From contig CAZKRL010000006.1 in the NCBI GenBank assembly GCA_964555295.1, positions 46,056 to 110,055 of the forward strand: 64,000 nt of DNA, read 5' to 3'. A model generated the notes under the pieces. It did no database searches, was not told the DNA's origin, and saw only the letters and a program-made list of their open reading frames with translations. The position numbers were made by a program, and so were the translations under genes. Of the stretch, positions 1 to 9,146 are shown piece by piece (the first letter of the stretch is position 1; every line of letters begins with the position of its first letter). Origin of the DNA: CAZKRL01 sp964555295 (GTDB lineage: Bacteria; Bacteroidota; Bacteroidia; Flavobacteriales_D; Sanyastnellaceae).

Positions 1-2
1 TA

Positions 3-713
3 CTGACATTTGGACTAGGTGAAAGTCGACTTGCCGAAATGTTGGAGTCATGGGAGAACTCACTGAAAAATGACAATATCAAATTGGCTTATCTGCCCTC
101 GCCCGGGTTGGTTAAATTGCGTATGTCGGTCTATCATTCCGATAACGCTCGCATTGCTGAATTGATTCGAAAAAAAGAAGAGGAGCTGCTACAAATCATT
201 GGTGACGCACATTATGGTTTTGACAATGATGATATGGCAACCGTGGTTGGAAGACTTTGCACACAGCACCAATTGAGCATCTCAGCCGCTGAAAGTTGCT
301 CTGCAGGAGCGCTTGCTCACAAAATAGTGTCGGTGCCGGGAAGCAGTCAGTATTTCATGGGCAGCGTGGTAACCTATTCCTCTGAGAGCAAAACAAAATT
401 GCTCGGTGTCGACCCGCAGAGCATTCAAGTTCATGGAGTGGTAAGTGAAACAGTAGCACTAGAAATGGCTCACGGCGTCAGGAAATTGATGGCCACCGAT
501 TATGCCTTGTCGGCAACCGGAGTTGCGGGCCCCGACGGCGGCGACGACAATCACCCTGTAGGAGCCGTATGGATTGGGATCTCGAGTGCAAGGCGTACCG
601 CTGCCTACAGGTTTCAATTTGGTAAAAGCAGAATCAATAACATGGAAATGACCGCAACCACGGCACTCAATCTGCTCAGAAAAGAAATTTTATCGGATTT
701 GTCGCGGTTGTAA
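3..713 (+). CDS. cinA: CinA C-terminal part (PncC-type nicotinamide-nucleotide amidase domain), 5' truncated by window
   Basis: The reading frame is already open at base 3, upstream of the first ATG at 39, so the gene starts outside the window. The visible start encodes the end of the MoaB/MogA-like N-terminal domain (TFGLGESRLAE). From about residue 80 of the ATG-initiated frame it continues into the CinA C-terminal domain, with AESCSAGALA (family form AESCTGG) and the glycine-rich TGVAGPDGG. The family deamidates nicotinamide mononucleotide for NAD recycling and is cytoplasmic; some members also have ADP-ribose pyrophosphatase activity in the N-terminal domain. The frame ends 37 nt before rpmB, a gene order I recall from other Bacteroidota. 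The assignment is firm; activity of the missing N-terminal part cannot be judged. Confidence 0.9.
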   Translation: MTFGLGESRLAEMLESWENSLKNDNIKLAYLPSPGLVKLRMSVYHSDNARIAELIRKKEEELLQIIGDAHYGFDNDDMATVVGRLCTQHQLSISAAESCSAGALAHKIVSVPGSSQYFMGSVVTYSSESKTKLLGVDPQSIQVHGVVSETVALEMAHGVRKLMATDYALSATGVAGPDGGDDNHPVGAVWIGISSARRTAAYRFQFGKSRINNMEMTATTALNLLRKEILSDLSRL

Positions 714-750
714 ATTTCTTTCGTTAATTCGCACCCCAATTTTAAGAACC

Positions 751-987
751 ATGGCGCGCATTTGTCAAATCACCGGAAAGACCACGATAGGTGGTCACCG
801 TGTGTCTCACTCCAATATCAAAACCAAACGCCGTTTCTATCCAAATCTCCAGTACAAGAGACTTTGGAACGAAGAGACTAAGTCATGGGTTGAGTTGCGT
901 TTGACTCCAAAAGGAATGCGCATCATCGATAGAATCGGGCTGAAAGAAGCCCTGAAGCGCTCTGCCGAGCTCGGTATCCTCGCCTAA
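751..987 (+). CDS. rpmB: 50S ribosomal protein L28
   Basis: This 78-residue protein matches bL28 along its whole length. It starts MARICQITGKTTIGGHRVSH, followed by the basic NIKTKRRFYPNLQ segment and the LRLTPKGMRIIDRIGL stretch. L28 is a small basic protein of the large ribosomal subunit. The ATG at 751 gives the standard N-terminus. It lies 37 nt downstream of cinA and is followed at once by a terminator hairpin, so it probably ends the transcript. No rpmG (L33) follows, although rpmB and rpmG are neighbours in many Bacteroidota. Confidence 0.97.
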   Translation: MARICQITGKTTIGGHRVSHSNIKTKRRFYPNLQYKRLWNEETKSWVELRLTPKGMRIIDRIGLKEALKRSAELGILA

Positions 988-1010
988 TTAAAGCGTTAAC
1001 CGAAAATTTC

Positions 1011-1041
1011 CTCCCAAATAATTTGGGGGTTATTGTTTTTT
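1011..1041 (+). terminator. Rho-independent terminator after rpmB
   Basis: An 8-bp stem (1011-1018 with 1022-1029, one G:T pair) with a 3-nt loop is followed by a T-rich run from 1030 to 1041 (TATTGTTTTTT). It lies 24 nt after the rpmB stop codon and before the SUMF1-like gene, as expected for an intrinsic terminator. Confidence 0.75.
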
Positions 1042-1103
1042 GAGCATCTTTGATTCGCTAACCTTAACCGAGAGGACGTACACTCTCACAACCTATTCGA
1101 ATT

Positions 1104-1877
1104 ATGCTCAAGCTTTTTACGATTTCTTTAGCTGTAGGTCTATTAACTATTTTCGGCTGTAACAACGAAAATCAAAAGACCGCCCTGCCAACACCGGCCT
1201 CATTTGAAAATTTTGTGGAAGTCAAAGGTGGAACATTCATGATGGGAGCTGCAGACAGTGTTGTAGGCAAAGACCAGGATGAAAGACAACATTTAGTTGA
1301 GTTAAGCGATTATTGGATCATGGACAAAACCGTCAGCAGGGCTCAATGGAACTCCGTAATGAAACCAGATGCGCCCAATTCTGATGAAGATCGTAAAATG
1401 CCAATGACTGGCATCACATGGGATTCCGTTCAAACCTTTGTTCAAAAACTCAATGACAAAGGAGAATGGAACTACAGTCTGCCTACAGAAGCCCAATGGG
1501 AATATGCAGCCAGAGGAGGTCAAAAATCGCAAGGCACCATTTATTCAGGTTCCAATAACATCGATGAAGTGGGATGGTACAGCGGCAATAGCAATAACCG
1601 GATCCACGCTAGCGGTGAACTCAAACCCAATGAACTGGGCTTGTATGACATGACAGGAAACCAATGGGAGTGGTGCCAAGATTGGTACGGCGAATACCCG
1701 AATGATACGGCGGCAGTAGTCAATCCAAGCGGTCCAGCCAATGGCGCAGTCAAAGTTCTTCGCGGCGGATCCTGGTATTCCGTAGCCTCGCTTTGCAGAA
1801 ACACACTGCGCAGCGGAGGCGAACCGAGCGTCAAAGACAAGCATTACGGTTTCCGTTTGGTGAGAATCAAAAAATAA
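1104..1877 (+). CDS. SUMF1/formylglycine-generating-enzyme-like lipoprotein
   Basis: This 257-residue protein has a lipoprotein signal peptide (hydrophobic residues 1-18, Cys19 in IFGC). A SUMF1/FGE-fold domain runs from about residue 38 to the end: VKGGTFMMG, then LPTEAQWEYAARGG, GLYDMTGNQWEWCQDWYG, LRGGSWYS and HYGFRLVR. True formylglycine-generating enzymes use two cysteines in the last third. Here the GGSW segment carries only one Cys (SLCRN), so sulfatase activation is unlikely. Bacteroidota use the same fold in surface and gliding lipoproteins such as GldJ and GldK, but this copy is shorter and not in a gld cluster. It is probably anchored to the envelope; its substrate is unknown. The gene stands alone between the rpmB terminator and the secDF promoter region. 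Confidence 0.85.
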   Translation: MLKLFTISLAVGLLTIFGCNNENQKTALPTPASFENFVEVKGGTFMMGAADSVVGKDQDERQHLVELSDYWIMDKTVSRAQWNSVMKPDAPNSDEDRKMPMTGITWDSVQTFVQKLNDKGEWNYSLPTEAQWEYAARGGQKSQGTIYSGSNNIDEVGWYSGNSNNRIHASGELKPNELGLYDMTGNQWEWCQDWYGEYPNDTAAVVNPSGPANGAVKVLRGGSWYSVASLCRNTLRSGGEPSVKDKHYGFRLVRIKK

Positions 1878-1914
1878 TCGGAAACTACCTCTTACTTTTT
1901 ACTTGACAGACATT

Positions 1915-1941
1915 TTGCATTTCATAGTCTGTGTATATTTG
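1915..1941 (+). promoter_or_regulatory. Putative Bacteroidota-type promoter for secDF
   Basis: TTG at 1915-1917 is followed after 16 nt by TATATTTG at 1934-1941, which matches the Bacteroidota -7 consensus TAnnTTTG. The secDF ATG is 37 nt further on. The spacer is one base short of the usual 17-23. Confidence 0.5.
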
Positions 1942-1978
1942 CCGCCCTTAAAAATACTGTTTAATAATTCCTGAAATC

Positions 1979-4900
1979 ATGAGGAACCAATCTATCCTTT
2001 GGACATTCGTCATACTGCTGATGCTTTCAGTGGTGTATCTCTTCACCTTTGACTTTGTCGCCGACAAATACGAAAGTGATATCAAGCAGATGACCATCGA
2101 CTCGCTGAATTCAGCGGGAGTAAATTTCACAGAGGGAGATTCGGCCTACACAGCTTTGTACAAGAAGCTATTGCGCGACAGTGCCGACGCATCAACCTAT
2201 CCCGTCTTTGGCCATAGCTACAATTACCTGAGAGAAAACCAATTGAACCTTGGACTCGACCTCAAGGGAGGTATGAGCGTAATCCTCGAAGTTTCTATTC
2301 CTGATCTCTTCCTTGCTATTAGCGACAACAATACCAACGAGGTTTTCCGCAAGTCAATAGCCGACGCAAAAGAGGCGCAAAAAAACTCCTCTGCTGCGTA
2401 TGTTGACCTTTTCGCTGCAGCTTGGAAAAAAAATAACACTGGCAATCTCGAACTCTGGAGAGTTTTCGACAATATTGAGAACAAAGGAAAATTCCCGGCC
2501 AAATCCAGTGATGACGAGGTTATCGAAATCCTTCGCCGTGAAGCAGATGACGCTTTGAACAATACTGAGAACATCATTAAGAAACGTATTGAGCCATTCG
2601 GTATAACACAGGCCAATGTTCAACGTCAATCATTGACAGGAAGAATTGTAGTGGAATTGCCCGGAATCGATGATCGCGAGCGCGTGAGAAAAACCCTAAA
2701 GGCCACTGCAAACCTGGAATTTTGGGACACCTACCGTACGGATGAGGTATTCATGAAAATGGTAGAGTTGAATAATAATTTGGGCAAGCGACTTGCTCCT
2801 GATCTCTTCTCACAAGACCCTAACCGCGCGAAGAAAGACTCAATCATGGCGGAGTTGCTCAAAGACACTTCTCTTACAGCGCCGCAAAGAGACTCTATAC
2901 AGTTAGCATATAAGGACACTACCGTCACTCCCGACAGTTTGCTGTCCGAGAAAGATTTGAGCAGAAAATATCCCATGCGCAAGCTTCAATTGAATACCAG
3001 AGCGGGCTCTGCTGTCGTTGCATTTGCCATGGTCAGTGATACCGCAGAAATCGGCGGATATCTAAGATCAACTGAGGCGCAGACCTCACTGCCTGCCGAT
3101 TTGCGATTGTTGTGGGGAGCTAAGCCGTCAGGCAATGTGGTCACACTCTTCGGAATCAAAGACAAGAGTATGCGCGGAAAGGCAGAGTTGGACGGGAAAT
3201 CCATTACAGATGCCCGCCAAGACTTCAATATGATTTCGGGTGAAGTAGAGGTGAACATGACCATGGACTCTGAAGGCGCATCCATCTGGCGTGAAATGAC
3301 CAGAAAAAATGCTGCCGATAACAACCGTCCGGTCGCTATTGTGATGGACAACCTCGTATTCTCTGCACCCAATGTAAACAGCGAAATCCCCAATGGAAGC
3401 TCGGTGATTCAGTTTGGCAGAGCAACAGGAGCTGATCAAACCAAGCTAGAGCAAGAAGCAAGAGACCTGGCAGGTCTATTGAAAGCAGGTTCACTTCCGG
3501 CGCCAGCCAAAATCATCGATGAAGTAACCGTAGGGCCGTCAGTGGGTGAAGAGAATATCAACTCCGGAAAATTCTCGTTCATTCTTGCCTTCATCCTGAT
3601 CCTTGTATATATGGTATTTTACTATGCTTGGGCGGGTATTGCAGCTGACATTGCCTTGATCGTTAACCTGATCTTCATGTTCGGTGCACTGATCTCCTTG
3701 CATGGTTCGCTAACATTGCCCGGTATCGCGGGTATCGTGCTTACAATGGGTATGGCGGTGGATGCCAACGTACTTATTTACGAGCGCGTAAAGGAAGAGC
3801 TTCGCCTCGGAAAGAATATCAGCGCCGCGATGAAAGACGGTTTCATCAAAGCGTTGAGCGCGATTTTAGATGGTAACGCAACAACACTTATCACAGGTAT
3901 CATTCTTTTGTTGGTGGGAACAGGACCAATCAAAGGTTTCGCAACAACTCTTATCATTGGTATCTTCACTACCCTCGTTACTGCACTGATTATCTCCCGA
4001 CTAATTCTATACCGTCGCTTGGAGAACAAAAAGCCCATTACCTTCTACAGCAACATTACCAAAGACTGGTTCAATAATTTCAACTATGACTTCGTGGGCA
4101 AGAGAAAGATTTTCTATGTGGTCTCATTGCTGATTATGATCGCAGGTGCTGCTTCCTGGATGACACGCGGTTTCAATACGGGCGTTGATTTCTCCGGAGG
4201 TACGTCAGTGAGAATCAATTTCGAATCTTCTGCCAATCCGGATGAGATCCGTGAGGCGATGTCGACAGTGCTTATTGAAAATGGTTCCCCTTCCGCGTTC
4301 ACAGTTCAGGCTATTGGAAATGATAATAAGTCGTTCAAAATAACCACTAATTACCTCATCAATTCGGAGGCCGATAACGTGGAGAATATGGTCAACGACA
4401 AAATTGCCGAAGGTCTCAACAAAGTAAGCACTGCCTACACCTTTGGATCATCCTACAAAGTAGATCCGACGATGAGTGACGACTTCCGCAAGCAAGCCAC
4501 TTGGGCAACAATTCTTTCGCTTTTATTGGTGGGAGGATACATCATGTTGCGATTCCGTAAGTGGGACTTCGCACTAGGAGCATCGGTGGCGCTCTTGCAC
4601 GATGCTATGGTGGTTATCGCAGCATTTACGTTGCTCAACGGACTGGTGCCGTTCACCCTTGAGGTAAACCAAAACTTTATCGGTGCCATCCTTACAGTAA
4701 TTGGATACTCTATCAACGATACGGTGGTAATCTTTGACCGTATCCGCGAATATCTGAAAACCAGAAAATCCGGACCGATAGAACCTACAATCAACGACGC
4801 ACTCAATAGTACCATGGGACGTTCTATCAATACATCTCTCACTGTATTGATTACCTTGTTGGTGATGTTCATCTTCGGTAGTGATGATATCCGCGGATTC

Positions 4901-5020
4901 TGTTTCGCAATGATTATTGGAGTTGTATCGGGTGTCTACTCTACCCTCTTTATTGCAACTCCAATCGTTGTGGATATGAGAAAGTGGTTTGGGAAAAAGT
5001 CTGAAGCCGCTAACGCGTAA
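1979..5020 (+). CDS. secDF: Fused protein translocase subunit SecDF
   Basis: At 1013 residues this is SecD and SecF in one chain, the normal form in Bacteroidota. The SecD half has an N-terminal membrane anchor (about residues 7-26), the LGLDLKGGMS motif at 91-100, a large periplasmic P1 region, and a membrane block containing GMAVDANVLIYERVKEEL. The SecF half begins near residue 680, with FNTGVDFSGGTSVRI and then GYSINDTVVIFDRIRE. SecDF uses the proton gradient to pull proteins through SecYEG from the periplasmic side. It is 12 nt upstream of a HEAT/cyclophilin lipoprotein, probably co-transcribed, which would link preprotein export with a periplasmic prolyl isomerase. No truncation or frameshift is seen. 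Confidence 0.97.
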   Translation: MRNQSILWTFVILLMLSVVYLFTFDFVADKYESDIKQMTIDSLNSAGVNFTEGDSAYTALYKKLLRDSADASTYPVFGHSYNYLRENQLNLGLDLKGGMSVILEVSIPDLFLAISDNNTNEVFRKSIADAKEAQKNSSAAYVDLFAAAWKKNNTGNLELWRVFDNIENKGKFPAKSSDDEVIEILRREADDALNNTENIIKKRIEPFGITQANVQRQSLTGRIVVELPGIDDRERVRKTLKATANLEFWDTYRTDEVFMKMVELNNNLGKRLAPDLFSQDPNRAKKDSIMAELLKDTSLTAPQRDSIQLAYKDTTVTPDSLLSEKDLSRKYPMRKLQLNTRAGSAVVAFAMVSDTAEIGGYLRSTEAQTSLPADLRLLWGAKPSGNVVTLFGIKDKSMRGKAELDGKSITDARQDFNMISGEVEVNMTMDSEGASIWREMTRKNAADNNRPVAIVMDNLVFSAPNVNSEIPNGSSVIQFGRATGADQTKLEQEARDLAGLLKAGSLPAPAKIIDEVTVGPSVGEENINSGKFSFILAFILILVYMVFYYAWAGIAADIALIVNLIFMFGALISLHGSLTLPGIAGIVLTMGMAVDANVLIYERVKEELRLGKNISAAMKDGFIKALSAILDGNATTLITGIILLLVGTGPIKGFATTLIIGIFTTLVTALIISRLILYRRLENKKPITFYSNITKDWFNNFNYDFVGKRKIFYVVSLLIMIAGAASWMTRGFNTGVDFSGGTSVRINFESSANPDEIREAMSTVLIENGSPSAFTVQAIGNDNKSFKITTNYLINSEADNVENMVNDKIAEGLNKVSTAYTFGSSYKVDPTMSDDFRKQATWATILSLLLVGGYIMLRFRKWDFALGASVALLHDAMVVIAAFTLLNGLVPFTLEVNQNFIGAILTVIGYSINDTVVIFDRIREYLKTRKSGPIEPTINDALNSTMGRSINTSLTVLITLLVMFIFGSDDIRGFCFAMIIGVVSGVYSTLFIATPIVVDMRKWFGKKSEAANA

Positions 5021-5031
5021 ATCACATTCCA

Positions 5032-7101
5032 ATGAAATTCCTCATGTTGAAATCAAACGAGAGGAATTTTGTCAAAGATGTTAGTCTGTTATTGGTTGGG
5101 GTATTACGATACCCTTATCGTTGTGGGTTCTATGCTACGATAATTGCCTTGACTTTATTCTGTGGTTGCAATGTCCCAGAGCCGCACAATAAATTTCATG
5201 ATGAAACCATTCGAGCGATAGCTACGCTCGCCGACCAGCGAGATACAGAAGCACTTCTCTCCTACCTCAGCAATCCAGACCCCATCATTCGAGCAGAAGC
5301 CGCCATGGCCTTTGCAAGCGTCCGCGATACCAGCGCGCTCCATGCTCTTCTAAATTGTTTGAATGACACCTGCAGTAGTGTTAGAGCGGCTGCGGCATAT
5401 AGTCTCGGACAAACACCGCATTACTCTTCTCTTTGTCATTTACCCTCCTACCTTGTAAAGGAAAAAGATTCACTTACATATCAAAACCTTGCCGAGGCGT
5501 TGGGGAAATGTATTGGGCAATTGCATACCGACACAGCGTTCGCCCCGGCCATTGAACACGGCATAGAATCTTTGCTCATCCCACAACCCACCTCCATCCA
5601 ACCTACGGTGGCATGTGCGAGGGCATCATTTTGGATGAATCTGGGCGGTTACCAACCCAAAACCATTTGTACACCCCTGGCAAATACATTCGAAAGCGCA
5701 GATGTAATAACTCGGAGGTGGATTGCATTCGCCCTTGCAAGGTGCAGAGGAGATTGGTTAAGCGATAGCCTTTCAACATCTACATTTCTGTTGGCGATGC
5801 AAATTGAGACAGATCCTATTACCCTGCTCAATGGATTGACTGTAGCCGGAAAAGTAAAAAGTCGCCACGCTACCGAACTCATCCGACATACACTATTACA
5901 AGCCGCACTGCCTCTTGAGATAAAGATTGCAGCCTGCAGGGCCGCCCAAAGAAACCAAAGCATTAATGTCGAAGACATCTTGCCAATACTCGAAACCTCG
6001 AACGAGTCATTGCAGGAAGAGGCTCTCATTGCTATGGAAAGCAAAATACCTACTGAAGAAGACTGGAAGCAACTGCTAGAAAATGAAGTGCGATTTACTT
6101 CGCGCCAACTGGCCCGAAGCATGCGATTGAAATGCAAATGGTTTGAGACAAGCAAAACAAAAACACCTAAACTGGAAACTCCCTTCAACGGGTTACCGGA
6201 GCAGGAGTGTCTTCAAAGGATAGAAAACGAAACGAATGTTTATACCCGCCTTGAATGGATTCGCACTCTTGGTATGAGTCCCACTATGGCGGATCACATC
6301 TATCAAAAAGCTTTGACAACTTCGGAAATTCTTGAGATGAATGCCTATACCGAAGCGTACATTTTGTGCAACAAGCAAGTACAATTCCCCGATGTCAATC
6401 GCTATGCTGAAACGTTATTAGAGCTTTGCAAAAAAGATGACGTTGGTGTGACAGCGTTATGCGCTGCTGAACTTCGCGAATTGCCTTTAGCGCAGGATGA
6501 AAAAAAGAAATTCACCGAAGTATTGGAGTCTCTCCTGGCGCGACTTACCATCCCTCGGGAAGTGGAAACTGCGAATGAACTAATTCGCACCATTAACCTA
6601 TGGGGAATCAAAACACTGGAAGAAATTAAGGTACCTCACAATCACCCACTCGATTGGAACTTGATTCAACAAATTCCTCGTCGGCAACAAGCTGTCATCA
6701 ACACAAATCGCGGAGCCATCATTATTGAGTTGCACGTAGAACATGCCCCCGGTAGCGTATCCAATTTCATTCAACTCGTCAAATCGGGTTTCTATGATGG
6801 CAAGACCTTTCATCGAATGGTGCCGAATTTCGTGGTGCAAGGAGGTTGTCAGCGTGGCGACGGAATGGGTTCTACCGATTACACAATTCGCTCTGAATTT
6901 CAACTGCATGATTATAGTGAGGGAAGCGTAGGCCTCGCGTCATCAGGTCCCGACACCGAAAGCTGTCAGTGGTTTATTACTCACATACCTACACCTCATC
7001 TCGAGGGACGATATACCATTTTTGCACATGTCATGCAAGGCATGGACGTAGTTAAATCCTTGCAAATTGGAGACACCATTGAGAAGGTGGAATTAAGATA
7101 G
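5032..7101 (+). CDS. HEAT-repeat lipoprotein with C-terminal cyclophilin (peptidyl-prolyl isomerase) domain
   Basis: This 689-residue protein combines a lipoprotein signal (hydrophobic run ending in LFCGC, Cys near residue 46), alpha-helical HEAT-like repeats to about residue 530, and a cyclophilin domain to the end. The cyclophilin part shows the catalytic Arg in FHRM, FVVQGG, QWFITH and HLEGRYTIFAHV. The usual active-site Trp position is His, as in many bacterial cyclophilins. The N-terminus is long for a lipoprotein signal, and a later start (Met5 or a non-ATG codon) is possible. The protein probably catalyses proline isomerisation on secreted proteins while bound to the membrane, with the helical repeats as a client or partner platform. 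The position directly after secDF fits a role in folding exported proteins; that role is inferred. Confidence 0.85.
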   Translation: MKFLMLKSNERNFVKDVSLLLVGVLRYPYRCGFYATIIALTLFCGCNVPEPHNKFHDETIRAIATLADQRDTEALLSYLSNPDPIIRAEAAMAFASVRDTSALHALLNCLNDTCSSVRAAAAYSLGQTPHYSSLCHLPSYLVKEKDSLTYQNLAEALGKCIGQLHTDTAFAPAIEHGIESLLIPQPTSIQPTVACARASFWMNLGGYQPKTICTPLANTFESADVITRRWIAFALARCRGDWLSDSLSTSTFLLAMQIETDPITLLNGLTVAGKVKSRHATELIRHTLLQAALPLEIKIAACRAAQRNQSINVEDILPILETSNESLQEEALIAMESKIPTEEDWKQLLENEVRFTSRQLARSMRLKCKWFETSKTKTPKLETPFNGLPEQECLQRIENETNVYTRLEWIRTLGMSPTMADHIYQKALTTSEILEMNAYTEAYILCNKQVQFPDVNRYAETLLELCKKDDVGVTALCAAELRELPLAQDEKKKFTEVLESLLARLTIPREVETANELIRTINLWGIKTLEEIKVPHNHPLDWNLIQQIPRRQQAVINTNRGAIIIELHVEHAPGSVSNFIQLVKSGFYDGKTFHRMVPNFVVQGGCQRGDGMGSTDYTIRSEFQLHDYSEGSVGLASSGPDTESCQWFITHIPTPHLEGRYTIFAHVMQGMDVVKSLQIGDTIEKVELR

Positions 7102-7210
7102 ACATCGAACTATTATCCCTAGTTGATCTATCTAATTGCCCATTGACGAATATCGATGCATACCCCTTGGCTATAGATCATTGAAAGCACCAAATATCAG
7201 CAGCTGTTCT

Positions 7211-8530
7211 TCAGGATAACTGATGAGATTCCAAAGAGAATGAAAATGTTGTTCCTTCACCTGGCTTGGAGTCTACACACAATACCGCATCGTGTTTAGC
7301 CAGAAATTCTGATACGAGCATCATTCCCACACCTCTACCTTTTTCACGATTTGTTCCGAGGGTGGTAAACTGCACTCCGCGAGTGATATTATCCACCTGC
7401 TCGGCCGACATTCCAATTCCTGAATCATGAACAGCAAATTCAATCCTTTCTCCTACTGAGCGTGCGCTGATGGTGATGGTTTTTCCCACGGGGGTAAATT
7501 TGATGGCGTTACCTAACAAGTTACGCAAAATGCAATCCATCATATTGCGATCAGCTGATACCATATGTTTCACAGTTACATCAAGGTTCACATGAATACG
7601 TTTGATACTGAGTGCGAATTCATGGTTACATTTCAACTGAGCTAAAATTTCCATAACATCACAAGGCTGTCTATTGACATTCAACTCATCTTGCTGAGCG
7701 CGTGTCCATTGCAACATGTTCTCCAATGTTTCCAGCGTCTTGGATGCATCTTCCTTCAAACTTCCCAGCAATTTCGATTGATTCTCTGAGCTCAGCTGCG
7801 CTTGTTCAATTACATCCACTACTCCAATGGTCTTGGCAATATCACCCCTCAGATCATGTGACATCATGGATAATAATTTATCTCGAGTCCGAATACTGCC
7901 GAGCATCATCTTGTTCTGCTTGTCGTTCTCATCAGCTTGTATCCGAAGCTGCGCCTGCGCCTTATTGTTCAGCTGTGTTAGTGTATTCAATATAAGCACA
8001 CAAAAACCCAATGAACCCGAAAGGTTTACTATCTTGAAAACATACATACTCGTTGCGTCGAAAGACAACGGAGCAATAAATTGACTGCACAGTAGATATG
8101 AGGGTATAAAGGCAAAAATGCACACTTGAACCATTAGCTTATACCATCGTTGCCCTTCGGTAAAAATAATCTCAGAACTCATCAATGTGGGAATGATAAA
8201 GGTCCAAGCAAATCCTGCGTCGGTATATTGAAGTGTGATACAAAACAGAACGAGTATTGCATGAATGTGCAGAAACAACTTTGATGCACCGGTATATCCT
8301 GTTCGAAAAAGCCAGAGGTAAATCGGTGTCATCAGCGCGAGACTGGATATATAGTAGGTTGCTGGACCTACCACTACAATCAAGTCTACCAAAAGAAAAA
8401 GAATTGAGAAAAACGCCGCAGCGAAAATCAGCAACACCCAAAGTCGTTCGGTTTTAAGCGTAGAAAAATCTACGTCCGAAGGCATGAAGCGATCCGCGAA
8501 TTTTTCTAGTTTATCACCGACTGTGGACAT
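7211..8530 (-). CDS. Membrane sensor histidine kinase
   Basis: The protein has 439 residues. The first about 190 hold roughly six membrane helices with no extracellular sensor domain. A short coiled-coil linker follows (about 185-215), then the phospho-acceptor motif SHDLRGD (His225). The catalytic ATPase domain has the N box (LRNLLGNAIKFTP), G1 box (HDSGIGM) and G2 box (GRGVGMMLVSEFL). It should autophosphorylate on His225 and pass phosphate to a response regulator. No receiver domain is fused and no response regulator gene is adjacent, so it is an orphan kinase. The membrane-only input resembles 6TM/7TM sensor modules that read membrane state or small ligands; the signal is unknown. Confidence 0.9.
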   Translation of the reverse strand: MSTVGDKLEKFADRFMPSDVDFSTLKTERLWVLLIFAAAFFSILFLLVDLIVVVGPATYYISSLALMTPIYLWLFRTGYTGASKLFLHIHAILVLFCITLQYTDAGFAWTFIIPTLMSSEIIFTEGQRWYKLMVQVCIFAFIPSYLLCSQFIAPLSFDATSMYVFKIVNLSGSLGFCVLILNTLTQLNNKAQAQLRIQADENDKQNKMMLGSIRTRDKLLSMMSHDLRGDIAKTIGVVDVIEQAQLSSENQSKLLGSLKEDASKTLETLENMLQWTRAQQDELNVNRQPCDVMEILAQLKCNHEFALSIKRIHVNLDVTVKHMVSADRNMMDCILRNLLGNAIKFTPVGKTITISARSVGERIEFAVHDSGIGMSAEQVDNITRGVQFTTLGTNREKGRGVGMMLVSEFLAKHDAVLCVDSKPGEGTTFSFSLESHQLS

Positions 8531-9146
8531 CTAACCAATAAATCTTGCGGGCAATATTAATCAAGAAACCAAGTGAGATTTCACCCACTACATAGAACCT
8601 ATTGATAACATAACACGATTCGTTGGTCGACTCAATTCCTCATCACCATTACATACCCCGCCCTGCACTCACCTATTTGACCGTCGAGTGGTTGCATTAC
8701 CCAGTAATAGGTGCCGTCAGGAAAACCTACGGCGCTCCATCCTTGCTTTAGATCCTCAGTTGTAAATAACTGAAGGCCCCATCGATTGAAAATGGTGAGT
8801 TGCCACTAATCGATTTTACATTACTCGGCAACTGTTCGTCATTTCCCGTTTTGTTTAGACACCATGTAATGAAGGATGTAAAAGTGTGAATGAACAACGC
8901 AATTTGATATTTGGTGACTGTGTATTTTAAAGGAGATTACAAGTTGTAATGGGCCATTAGTTATTCTGAGCATTGATCTCAATCGTATGTTACACGTGCT
9001 CTCGCATCTGCGTTCATACGATTCAAGTTCAATGGATGTAAGCTCCTCGTAGAATGCATGTCCAGACTTTGTAGCAATGCTTGCGACCGAATGTTATTAC
9101 CTGTTATTCTTTCGTTTGGATGTCAAACGCAAGCAGTTTGATGAGA
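8531..9146. other. Gene-poor stretch holding a decayed T9SS sorting-domain fragment
   Basis: This 616-bp stretch has no intact gene that I can support. Its left half (8632 to about 8930) contains a frameshifted minus-strand relic of a type B sorting domain, listed separately. In the remainder (about 8931-9146) I recognise nothing. Open frames reaching in from the right, on the plus strand, are shadows of the minus-strand AHSA1 gene. Confidence 0.6.
8632..8930 (-). pseudogene. Remnant of a T9SS type B (gliding-motility-associated) C-terminal sorting domain
   Basis: On the minus strand, 8805 to 8632 encodes 57 residues ending in a stop: IFNRWGLQLF, then GWSAVGFPDGTYYWVMQPLD and YVMVMRN. This is the ending of the CHU_C / type B sorting domain that directs proteins to the type IX secretion system. 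Directly upstream the frame is closed by a stop. In another frame, roughly 8865 to 8808 continues sensibly as NKTGNDEQLPSNVKSI, the part where functional domains read PNGDGxNDxFxP. One frameshift near 8806 therefore separates two pieces of one domain, and the frame is lost upstream of about 8930. No body of the parent secreted protein remains. I interpret it as a decayed tail, not an expressed gene. Confidence 0.75.

Noticed and set aside
1903..1908. TTGACA as a sigma-70 -35 box before secDF
   Set aside because: Bacteroidota promoters use TTG/TAnnTTTG and this TTG is 28 nt from the -7 box, beyond the accepted spacing.
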